Below, in pieces: positions 10,753 to 20,064 of a stretch of 64,000 nt of DNA. Below the pieces are notes generated by a model that was not told where the DNA came from, searched no databases, and saw nothing but the letters and a program-made list of their open reading frames with translations. Each line of letters begins with the position of its first letter. The stretch's first letter is position 1. The stretch is taken from assembly GCA_001632435.1 (NCBI GenBank), contig KV424028.1, positions 42,137 through 106,136 of the forward strand. The letters run 5' to 3'. The position numbers were made by a program, and so were the translations under genes. Source of the DNA: Calocera cornea HHB12733. Its lineage: Eukaryota; Basidiomycota; Dacrymycetes; Dacrymycetales; Dacrymycetaceae.

Positions 10753-12225
10753 CTATGAGCTCTCCTTGCCCTTCCCTCCCTCCTGCCCTCCCTTCCCCGC
10801 ATCCGCATCCGCATCCGCCCTCAGCTCCTCCCCCACCCGGGCCCGCGCCTGCGCCAGGGCGATCTCGAGCTCCGTCGCGCTCTCCTCGGGCAGGGCGAAT
10901 GCTCGGATGAGCGTGCGGATGTCGTGTGTGTTCAGGAGGAGGTAGGGGGCGGCGGGGTCCTGCGGTTCTGAGGATGAGGAGGGGGAGGGGGAGGGGGACG
11001 AGGATGAGGATGCTGAGGATGCTGGGGATGCTGAGGATGGGGTGGAGGCGGCGCTTGTCGAACTCGACTGAGCCGCAGCTGACGCGGCAGGGGCGCGGGC
11101 GTCAGCGGGCGGCAGCGTCGGCTGTAAGGATGGGAAGCCCGCGTAGAGCTTGTCGAGCAGGGGCGAGGGGGTTGGCACGATCGTGTGCGAATTTATGAGC
11201 TTGTCGAGGTAGGTTGCGGCGCGGTAGGCTGGGAAATGATCAGCTTGTTGCATCCTCACCCTGTGCGGTTCACACGCTCGGCCAAGGCCACCTGCTGCCG
11301 GCCACAGAGCAGCGCCTCCTCCGACGAGCGAGGACAGATAGGAATGGCAAGCGCAGGACGCACCACGATAATGCCCCCACGCCCTCCAGGCACAGTAGAA
11401 GAACGGGATGTTCGGGATGACGGGGACGAGCGCGAAGGGCGCCGTGAGCGGCATGAGGATGCAGTAGAGGGTGAGGCTGCGCCGGTGCGAGGGCGCGCGG
11501 TGCGCTACGAGCTGCTGGAGGTGCGGGAGCGGGGCGGGGTGCGAGGGCGGGTAAAGCAGGGGGATCTGGAGGGCGCGCTCAGCACTGGTGCTGGTCGCTG
11601 GCGCGCGGGGACGGAGGAATGCAAGGCCGGAACGGAACGGGAGTGAATGGCGAGCGGGACGGGAGCTCGGACAGGATGAAAAGTGCAAAGTGAAAAGGGA
11701 AGAAGACGGAGACAGTGCGCACCGTCACGCGCTCCCCGCGCTCCCCAGCCTCCCTGAGCGCCCGCTCGCCCAGCCCCTGCGTGTCCCTCCCCACGGCCGG
11801 GCCGAGCGCGGGCTCGATCCCTGCCAGGGCGAGCTCCTCGAAGTCTATTCGTTTGTAGATGCGCTGGCCGGCGGAGTAGAGACGGTGCTATGAGGAGGGG
11901 GGGTTAGCGGGTTGCGCTGGTGTCCGGGAAGAAGGAGGAGGAGGGGGGGGGGGACGGTGGGAGGACGGACCTTCCATGACTTTGGGTCAGCTCTGCCGAA
12001 CCCGACCCAGGTGCGGGTGGCCGTCCCGAGGCCCTTCCTGAACAGCCCCCGTGCGCGGTGTGTCAGGCTGGTCGAGGATGGTCGTTCGCCATTTTTTGTT
12101 GTTGTTGCGCTGGAGGGCGGGGAAGGGGGCGGCATCTGGGCGTAGTAGAAGACGAGGGGCTGGAGGGTGCCGACGCGGGCTGTGAGGGGGAGGGCGAGGA
12201 GGCGCATGTGTGTTATTTGCGACAT
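10753..12225 (-). CDS. Mitochondrial K+/H+ exchange-related protein
   Basis: This encodes a 365-residue protein of the Mit_KHE1 family (yeast YDL183C type), inner-membrane proteins thought to be part of, or needed for, mitochondrial potassium/proton exchange and so matrix volume control. Exons on the minus strand are 12225-11971, 11887-11723, 11565-11364 and 11228-10753, summing to 1098 nt. Family features are the MRLLALPLT start region, the LVFYYAQ segment, the RKGLGTATRTWVGFGRADPKSWK-type block (residues about 60-85), HRLYSAGQRIYKRIDFEE, and the hallmark PLTAPFALVPVIPNIPFFY membrane segment followed by RAWGHYRAYRAATYLDKL. The start at 12225 gives MSQITHMRLL; the second ATG at 12207 is an alternative. 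The C-terminal third is Ala/Ser/Pro-rich. The gene is head-to-head with the BCKDHA-type gene, another mitochondrial protein. Confidence 0.85.
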
Positions 12226-12610
12226 TTTGGGGCGGGTGCGGGGAGCGTGTAGTTGGTTGGGAAGGAGGGAGGGGGAGGGAGGGAGGAGGTGACCAGTGGG
12301 AGGGGGAGGGGGAGGACGTGGATGGGCAGAGGCGCGAGGGCCGCGTTGGGCGCCGGCAGACACGCAGGCCCACCGGGACAGAAGCGGTTCTCCTCCTGGG
12401 TCACGTGCGCCAGGGCCCCGTCGGGGTTTACGGCACCGAGCCCGGCTCGGCTCCCTGCTCTCAGGCGGGGTCCCGAGTTCCGAGTTCCGGCACCGCTCGC
12501 TCGCTCGTTCGCAAAGGCACGCCCTCCCTTGCACGGTACATACTACTGTGTTGGCCCCCTCCTCGTCCATATCTCCTCTCCCTGCCCGTCCCAGCTCGCC
12601 CAGCACCAGC
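12226..12610. promoter_or_regulatory. Shared divergent promoter of two mitochondrial genes
   Basis: These 385 bases separate the start codons of the mitochondrial K+/H+ exchange-related gene (minus) and the branched-chain dehydrogenase E1 alpha gene (plus). The left half is G-rich on this strand. A palindromic CACGTG E-box lies at 12402-12407 and a direct repeat CGAGTTCCGAGTTCCG near 12474. No TATA box is evident. Co-regulation is an inference from the arrangement. Confidence 0.5.
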
Positions 12611-14712
12611 ATGCTCCGCCGCGCCCCGCGTCCCCTGCGCCCGCGCCTTGCAGCCCGCCTCTGCCAGCCCCAGCCCCAGCCGCCCCGGCGCACCTCATCC
12701 ACCAGCACCACCCCCGGCACCAGCACCTCCCCAACAGCAACGCACCGCCCGCACCCACCCTCCCCGCCAGCGCACGGCCACCTCCCCGGCGCGCCCCGCT
12801 CAGCGCTCACGACCGAGCTGCACTTCTTCAACAGCGTGCTCGAGGGCCAGCAGATCCCCACCTACCGCGTCGTCGACGGGAACGGCGACGTCGTGCAGGG
12901 GGCGGAGGTGCCTGACGTGGGGCGCGAGTTCGCTAGGCGCTTGTGAGTCCTTCCTTTTTCCTTTCCCCTCCTTTTGGCTGGGCTGGGTTGGGCTTGGGGA
13001 ATGAAGTTGGCAAGGGAGGCTGAGTGCTGAGTGGTCACGCAGGTACGAGACGATGATGATGTTGCCAAGCCTGGACACAGTCCTGTACAGTGCCCAGCGG
13101 CACGGGAGCATCAGGTNNNNNNNNNNNNNNNNNNNNNNNNNNNNNNNNNNNNNNNNNNNNNNNNNNNNNNNNNNNNNNNNNNNNNNNNNNNNNNNNNNNN
13201 NNNNNNNNNNNNNNNNNNNNNNNNNNNNNNNNNNNNNNNNNNNNNNGACCCCGGGCCAGTTTCTACATGACTACGGTACGGTTGCCTGTGAGCGGAGGAA
13301 GGAGGAACTGGGCTGATGCAATGCACTGCGCTGGGTAGCACGGCGAGGAAGCGTCCGTAGTCGGCTCTGCTGCGGCCCTCGAGCCGACCGACGAGTGCGT
13401 CCCTCCCCTCCCCTCCCCTTCCCGTTCCCCACTCAGACTAACCCCCTCCCCCTCCTCCCCCAGGGTCCTAGGGCAGTACCGTGAGCTGGGCGTCCTCCTC
13501 TGGCGGGGCTATCCGCTCTCGTCAATAATGGCCCAAGTCTTCTCCTCAACCGACGACAGCGCGACCAAAGGCCGGCAGATGCCGGTCCACTTCGGCTCCC
13601 CGCCCCACCACTTCCACACAATCTCCTCGCCCCTCGCCACCCAGATCCCGCAGGCGGCCGGCGTCGCGTACGCACTCAAGCGGGACCCGGCCAGGAGGGG
13701 AAGCGTCGCGGTGTGCTACTTTGGGGAGGGGGCCGCGAGCGAGGGCGACTTCCATGCGGGGCTCGGGATGGCCAGTGTGCTAGGCGGGCGTGCGTCCCTC
13801 TTCCTCTTCCTCTTCCTATTTCTTCCGGCTCCGGGTTCTCCCCCTTCTTCTTCCGGCTCCTCACCGCACCTCGTACGCGTGCTAACGGCCCCGGCGCGCA
13901 CAGCATGCATCTTCTTCTGCAGGAACAACGGCTTCGCCATCTCCACGCCCGCGGCCGAGCAGTACGCCGGGGACGGGATCGCCGCCCGCGGCCCGGGGTA
14001 CGGCGTGTACACTATCAGGGTGGACGGGAACGATGCGTGGGTGCGTGCGAGCTTCCTGCACAGTGAGGGGAGGGCGCTGATCATGTGTTGTGTTGGATGG
14101 TCACGTCCAGGCGGTGTATAACGCGGTTAAGGAGGCGAGACGCTTGACGCTGGAGAACCAGAAGCCGGTTCTGGTCGAGGCGATGACGTACCGGTGCGCC
14201 CCCCTCTCTCCCGCTCTGCACTGCCGTAGCAGAGGCAGAGGCAGAGGCAGATGCTGATGTGCTCCCGTCCGCGCAGCGTCGGGCACCACTCGACCTCGGA
14301 CGACTCGTACGCCTACCGCGCGAAGCAGGAAGTGGAGGACTGGAAGCGGGTGGACAACCCGCTCTTCCGCTTGCGCAAGTACCTCGAGGCCCGCGGCTGG
14401 TGGTCGGCCGAGGAGGAGAGCGCCCTGCGCCTGTCGCAGCGCAAGGAGATCATGGCCGCCTTCCAGCACGCCGAGGCGCGGCCGAAGCCTCCGCTGGGGG
14501 AGATGCTGCGGGATGTGTGGGGCGGCGAGGAGCCGTGGATGCTCCGTGAGCAGCGGGAGGAGCTCAGGGGCTTGCTGGGCAAGTATGGGGCCGTTTGGGA
14601 GCCGTGGAGGAGGGAGCTGGCGAGGTTTGAGGGCGGCGGGAGGGACGTGATGCACCCGGGCGCGGAGGGGGTGGGGGTGGGGGTGGAGGAGGATCCGGAT
14701 GAGCCGCAGTAG
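12611..14712 (+). CDS. Branched-chain 2-oxoacid dehydrogenase E1 alpha subunit
   Basis: This encodes the thiamine-diphosphate-binding E1 alpha chain of the mitochondrial branched-chain 2-oxoacid dehydrogenase complex, which decarboxylates the oxoacids of Leu, Ile and Val. Exons are 12611-12942, 13043-13114, 13260-13275, 13339-13394, 13464-13789, 13904-14040, 14111-14193 and 14277-14712; they sum to 1458 nt (485 residues). An Arg/Pro-rich presequence precedes the domain. Visible blocks are [41 protein letters not shown], the ThDP motif GEGAASEGD ending [15 protein letters not shown], and the regulatory loop [12 protein letters not shown] that carries the phosphorylatable serines in animals. 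The run of 130 N (13117-13246) falls wholly inside the second intron, because the frame and the conserved protein are continuous without it. The 16-nt third exon encodes FYMTT. A small (AGAGGC) repeat lies in the last intron. Confidence 0.93.
13117..13246. other. Assembly gap (130 N)
   Basis: This is a run of unknown bases. It starts two bases after the GT donor at 13115 and ends 13 bases before the next exon at 13260, so it sits in an intron of the E1 alpha gene and removes no coding sequence. The true length is unknown. Confidence 0.9.
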
Positions 14713-16442
14713 CCCGGTCACGGTGCCGAAGGAGCCTGCTTGGTCGGCTCTGTCGGGGCAATGTGACATGATTTGCTGGCTATCTGCTTGAGGTTGTGGC
14801 GCCCAAGTCAGAGGAGCTTGCGCTTGGCAAAGTAGCGACCTGGGTGGTCAGCGGATCCCGGGAGATCTGGGGCGACGGCCCTTTGTAGAAGCTGTAGTGC
14901 GAGGATTGGGGCTGGGAGCAGTGGATCGGAAAGCGAACAACCCGCGGAGGATTCCACATCCAACCGTGACGGGTCACAAGTCTGCCAGACTTGAGGCCGA
15001 TGGACGCTTGCAAGAGTACTCCGGGACGATGCCGACAAGTCAGAGTCATGCGAGCCGCGGCGGTCTGCCAGAATGTTGAAGAGGGGTCGGTGGCAGGGCG
15101 GGCCGTTCAAGGTCGGGAACGCAGGAAGGCAGCACGTCTCGCGCTTCAACTTGGGGCATTTCCGTTGGCGACGGAGTCCACCGTGAACGACAGGACGTGA
15201 CGATCAACTGCAGCATGCAGAGAGAGATGGGCGGTGGGAGCTGAGCACGCATGATGCGGCGCACATACACGATCACCGGTCATAAGACAGGATCGAAGCG
15301 GAGCCCAGCGCGTGCACACCATCCTCCTCCCCAGATTCAAAGGAGACAGAGCCGGGTACTGGAGCATGAGGGAAGTCCCGCAATTCGAGGGTGGAAGAAA
15401 ATGCGCGGTCGGAGTTGTGCACGCTGGTAGAGTGGCAGATCGATGGGTTATCGTCCGCGGGACGAACCATGAGCCGATGCAGCGTGCAGAACGTCCGACG
15501 GGCTTATCAAAGGGCAGGGCAGAGACAGGAAAGCAGAGGATACGACGCGGGGCTCTGCCGTAGCTACATAGGAGCGGACTGCTCCAGCCAGGACGAGCCT
15601 CGCGGGGCGTCCAACGCGCTGTTTGGCATGCCTTGAACGGTGGGTCAAGAGAGGCGGCTTATATACACTTGTTTGTGGGACGGAAGGTGGTCGCTGGTCG
15701 TGGGCCAAGGGTTGCGCTAGAGTCGTCAAGCTCGGTTCTTTAGGCGATGCTTCGGTTCTTTGGTGGAGCGGGGCTTTAGTCTGAGCATCCGGCCGGGGGC
15801 AATATCAGCCTGAGAAGTCCAGGTAGAGCGCTGCTGCTGATCAAGGTGTGCACGGCAGATCGGTGGAAACAAGCCAGAAACGTGAAGCTGGTACCTGAAA
15901 GGAGAAATTGGTGGTGGGGCGGGACGTGCCCCCGCGCTGCAGCGCGATCTCGAGGACCGCACACTGGAGGCAGTACCGCCGATCGTGCTTCCTTGTTCTG
16001 CTTTACGCTCCAATCCCGCACTCGTCTCAACATCACACACCGATCACACAATTAACTGCCCAAAGTGGTAGTAGAGCGTCCATACTATCGGCCCCGGCTT
16101 TCTGCGGACCCATCGCCGCGGTGCCCCATGCAACGCACCGATCACGCGCCGCTCAGCGGGGGCTCCGGCGCTCCCCTTTTCCTTTTTCTACTGCCCGTCG
16201 GTACTATCGGTGGGTACCCTACGTTGCGCGGGAAACTACTGGTGTCGCGCCAGAACCCAGTGAGGCCCATTCGGTTGCGAGCGTAGAAAAGCAATTGCGG
16301 TGCTCAAAAGGAAGGTGGTGGTCATGAAAGGGAATATGAGCGAGCGAGAAGGATATATGCGGTCACATGATGCGGGCCAGGTATGGATATCTGAACGAAC
16401 GGTATACTATGCTGAAACATCCCAGCCCGAACCCCGATCGTC
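14713..16442. other. Intergenic with one copy of a degenerate repeat
   Basis: This is 1.7 kb between the E1 alpha gene and the 3' end of the surface glycoprotein gene. Short open frames on both strands lack domains. The stretch about 15640-15805 resembles about 19790-19960 (see the repeat entries). No gene is supported. Confidence 0.4.
15640..15805 (+). repeat. Degenerate dispersed repeat, copy A
   Basis: The segment shares ordered blocks with 19790-19960 on the same strand: CTTATATAC against GTTTATGTAC, then CGTGGGCCAAGGGTTGCGC against CGTGGGCCGAGGGTTGCGC, then GGTTCTTT, then TTTGGTGGAGCGG against TTTTGGTGGAGCGG, then a CGG-TTGGGG-like end. Both copies lie in intergenic DNA. The origin is unknown; a solo LTR fragment, a duplicated promoter or an old transposon remnant are all possible. 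Confidence 0.5.
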
Positions 16443-18023
16443 TCAGCCCTCTCGCCGGGTGTCCCGATACTCCGGCGGAGGGAGCGTTCCTCCCACGGAA
16501 TCGCCCGGGCGATGCGGGTCGATCCTGGCCGCCAGCAGCTCGAGCACGCGGTCCACAACCTCGTTCGCCGCCTCCGAGTCGTGCAGCAGCGTCCCAGACC
16601 CGTTGTCCCCCACGCCGGCAGTGGCGAGCGCCGCGCTGACGGCCGTGTGGTCCGACTTGGGCGACAGCGGGGAGAGGGCACTGCTCGGCGACGCCACAGT
16701 CTCTGCTGAGCCGGCCGTGCCAGCTGCTGGGGCAACGAGCGGCAGCACAGGGACGGATCGGGACGAGGAATTCGCGTACTTCTCCAACCGGAGCCGGGAT
16801 GGCGCCCCGGTAGTGTTCTCAGCAGCCTTCTCCTCGTCGTCCTCCGGAGCCGTGACGGGAGCGATGAACGGGATGGCGGCTGGTGCAGCCCTGCGTCTGC
16901 GCATGAAGAGCCAGGTTGCCAGGAGCAGCAGGGCGAGCGCAGCGACCCCACCCACGACCCCACCGGCTATCGCGCCCGTGTTCGGTCTACTTGCTGTTGA
17001 AGAGCCGCCTGCTGCAGCACCGGCAGCGGAGGAAGAGCTAGGCGCTGGGCTGATCGTACCGGCGCCAATCCCCGTCCCGCTTGCTACACCGGCACTGCTG
17101 GTCGAGCCTCCCGTGCTCGAGCTACTCGTCCCCGCCTCCGAGGCGAGCTGCAGCACGGCGATGCTGTTCAGCGTGAACGTCGTGCTCCCGCTCTCGCCGT
17201 TGTTCGTCATGACGAGCGTGTGCGGGCCGGGCGTCAAGTGCGCAGCGAAGAAGACGACCGTTTCCGGCACGAGCCACTGCTCGCCAGCGGCGGTGTACTG
17301 CCCCGTCTGCCCGTCAAGTGTCTGTCAACCTGGTCAGACTCTCTACCAGCGGTTGGTGGAGGGCAAATGTGTAGCGCACGATATTGAACGGACCATGCCC
17401 GTTGTTCAAGCTCGAGTAGACGACAACGCCGATGCCCGTGAAGCTCAAGCCCGCCGACGCGCCCACCTCGTTCGTCCGCATCGTGCCATTCGACAGGCCC
17501 TGCACGCTCACCGCCGCCCACGTCCCCGTGTACTCAATCGCGGGGTCTGCGTACCCCACCGTGTAGTTGCTCAGCGGCTCGGTCGAGTTGACGCTGATGA
17601 CCGCCCGCGTGAAGTTGTACGGGCCGCCGGTGACGACGCTCAGCGTGTGCTCGAACAAGTTTGACAGAGATGGCACGCTGGTGATGAGTGAGTCGAAATC
17701 ATTCCCTGTTGACAGCGCGGCGGGAACGACAACGTTGTCGATCGTCACCCCCCCTCCCCTGGGCCCGCCGTATTCACCGAAGAGCTCGAGAGCATCGCCT
17801 GGGGACGCATCAGCCAAACCGCGGGCACCGGCCAAAGAAACTCACCCGAAAACGCCAAGCTGAACCCCGAGCCAGCAACAGTCGTCCCATGATAGCTCTC
17901 GCCCAGGCCAGAGGCGCCCGCGGCGCTCGGCGTACAGCCGGACTGGTCGAAGCACTGTGTCCATGTACCGTTGTACCGGAGCAGCGGGGAGGTGTTGTCG
18001 ATCGTCACTTGGTAAGACGACAT
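16443..18023 (-). CDS. Single-pass surface membrane protein with Ser/Thr-rich stalk
   Basis: This encodes a 491-residue type-I-like membrane protein. Exons on the minus strand are 18023-17846, 17798-17380 and 17321-16443, summing to 1476 nt. The N-terminal half contains two similar beta-rich repeats, each with a DNTSP or ADPAIEYTGTW-type opening, a cluster of small residues, then SFSG or SFTG with a VYSS/LFGEY-like strand and a TLDGQ strand. This layout is common in basidiomycete surface proteins. A Ser/Thr/Gly-rich stalk, one transmembrane helix (NTGAIAGGVVGGVAALALLL, followed by RRRR) and a roughly 160-residue cytosolic tail ending PPPEY follow. The start at MSSYQV leaves no classical signal peptide, so an upstream exon may be missing. 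The ligand and role are unknown; sensing or adhesion at the cell wall is an inference from the architecture. Confidence 0.7.
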
Positions 18024-20064
18024 CGTTTGCTCGGAGGGCCGACCCAGGGACCTCTGGAGGGGCGATCGGGAGAGGGAAAGACGCTGCGTAGCGTACGATC
18101 GACAATGAGCCGGTGATATTGGGTTCCAGACCGAAGGTCACTCGAGTAATGATCATGCGGTGCCCGGTGTCGCCAAGGGGTGCCTTAGGGCCATCAGGCA
18201 TCCGCCCACGCCGGCATCCTGATGCGGCAGGTTGCTGAGGCTGCACGATATACCGGCTACAGTATCTTCGGGAGAACGTCGAAGAGGGAGAAGCATTGTT
18301 GAGCAGATGGGGTCGCTGATCGGGAGCATGCGCTCCTCCAGCATTCGCTGCTCGCACAGGACTTTGGGGAGCACAAGCTCGACAGAGAAGGCGCTCGGAG
18401 GCGGATTGGGCGCTTCTTGTATCGATCCGTTGCGCACGGAAAGACGCCGAAGCACGTGATGCGGGGACATCGGGCAGCGCAAGCGGATCAGTCCTGGGCG
18501 GTGCGGGTGAGCGTGTTGAACCCTGTGGCCCAGACTATCAATGGGCACACACCTTGCAAGGACGACAACACAGCAAGTGGGAGGTCTGCGCATCAAACCG
18601 CAGATGACGGCACGGCATTCCCGACTGCTCTCTCCCTTTCCACATCGTCGTTCCATTATGTATGTAAGAACATCGATCTTCATCAACACGTTGCTTCATT
18701 ACGGCAAGCCATCAGAACTCTTCGGAGTGAGGTTACTATTATATCCTGCCATCGCCCTTCCATCGATAACATCGATTTCGGAGGAAAAACCGTGACCAAC
18801 CGTTCTTCGGCCCGCCCGCGATCAGCCCTGGAGTGTCAGCCGTTGGCGTGCTGGACCAATTCCGCCGAACATGGGGACATATGGTTTCCCGTCTGGTCGG
18901 GATGCACTAAGTTGCATAGGCCAGTGAGTCTTGTTCCGCACCGGCAGCTGCAAGTCAGCGCCCAGCCGAGTCATGTATGCGCTGCGGTTGTCCCTCCAGC
19001 ACACGTTTTCCAGACTTGAGAAACATTGCAAACGCATGTGAGACAAGCGCGCTGAAAGCGGCCAACTCGAACGATGCCAGAGAGTGTAAGAAAGAGTTGA
19101 GTGCCAGTCCTCGGTGAACCAGAACAACTGACTCCGAACGCCGACGAGCGAGCTTTCAGTAGAGTCGCACATCCCAACTAACCACGTGTCAGACTCAGAG
19201 CATCTGACACCTGCGACGGACGGCAGGGTGAGAGCACCCATCCGTCAAGTTGCTTCCTATCTGTCTGTCTGAGACGGAGGAAGGCCGCGTACGTAACAGG
19301 ATGGGGAGGCTGACGCGGCCAATGTGCGAGAAGGGAGCGGCGGGGGAGCGAAAGAGGTCATACACGCCACGGGTCACTGCCGGCCTTGGACTAGTCTTTG
19401 CGACTAGAGCCCGGGGACGGGGCGTGTAAGACGACCCTGCTCGCGCGCGCGCTGGCTCTGAAATCAGGGGAAAGTGCCCAAGGGAGGGAGGGCAGAGGGC
19501 GACGGCGTTGCTGAGGCGTTCGATGTGGAGGGGCGAGCCGTCGGTGATTGGTTCCAGAGCGGCATATCCCTGAGATGGGCTCCGTGTTGTCATGACGGAC
19601 GGAGTGCAACACCTCCGATGGACGTGGCACACCTTCGCCTGTAGCATGACAAGAGGGCCACTGAGGGGGATGTGCACGCCGAGCTGATCGGCTTCAGAAA
19701 GACGCGGCCATACCAAGCCAGCGCGTGCAGGACTCCCGACACGTCGCAACCAGATAGCGCGGTAGCGCAGAGTCAACAGGGCAGAAGGGTGGGAGGCGGC
19801 GCGGAGGGGAGTTTATGTACCCTCCTGGAGACGGGAGGACGGGGCCTGGACGTGGGCCGAGGGTTGCGCGAGAGCAGACCCGATCGGGTTCTTTGCGTGA
19901 TGGGCCGCTTCTTTTGGTGGAGCGGCGTTCGTCTGATCATTCGGTTGGGGACGATGTCCGTTCTGGAGAGTCATCCACTGGGGAAGTCAACGAAGGCGAT
20001 GAGGCTGACGGCGAACAGCAGCCAAACACATGGTATTACTATGTATTACGGCACTCGGGCCGAG
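18024..20064. other. Intergenic with a second repeat copy
   Basis: This is 2 kb between the surface protein gene and the 3' end of UTP4. Several short frames are open (for example 19195-19776 minus) but none has a domain or splice support. It holds repeat copy B at about 19790-19960 and the upstream region of the surface protein gene, in which a missed 5' exon may lie. Confidence 0.4.
19790..19960 (+). repeat. Degenerate dispersed repeat, copy B
   Basis: This is the partner of the repeat at about 15640-15805, in the same orientation and 4.15 kb away. Shared blocks are in the same order and spacing: TTTATGTAC, CGTGGGCCGAGGGTTGCGC, GGGTTCTTTGCGTGATG and TTTTGGTGGAGCGG. No coding potential is apparent. 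Confidence 0.5.

Noticed and set aside
17322..17346. A 25-nt intron in the surface protein gene
   Set aside because: Too short. The GTGCGC donor at 17379 gives a 58-nt intron and the conserved NITLDGQ strand.
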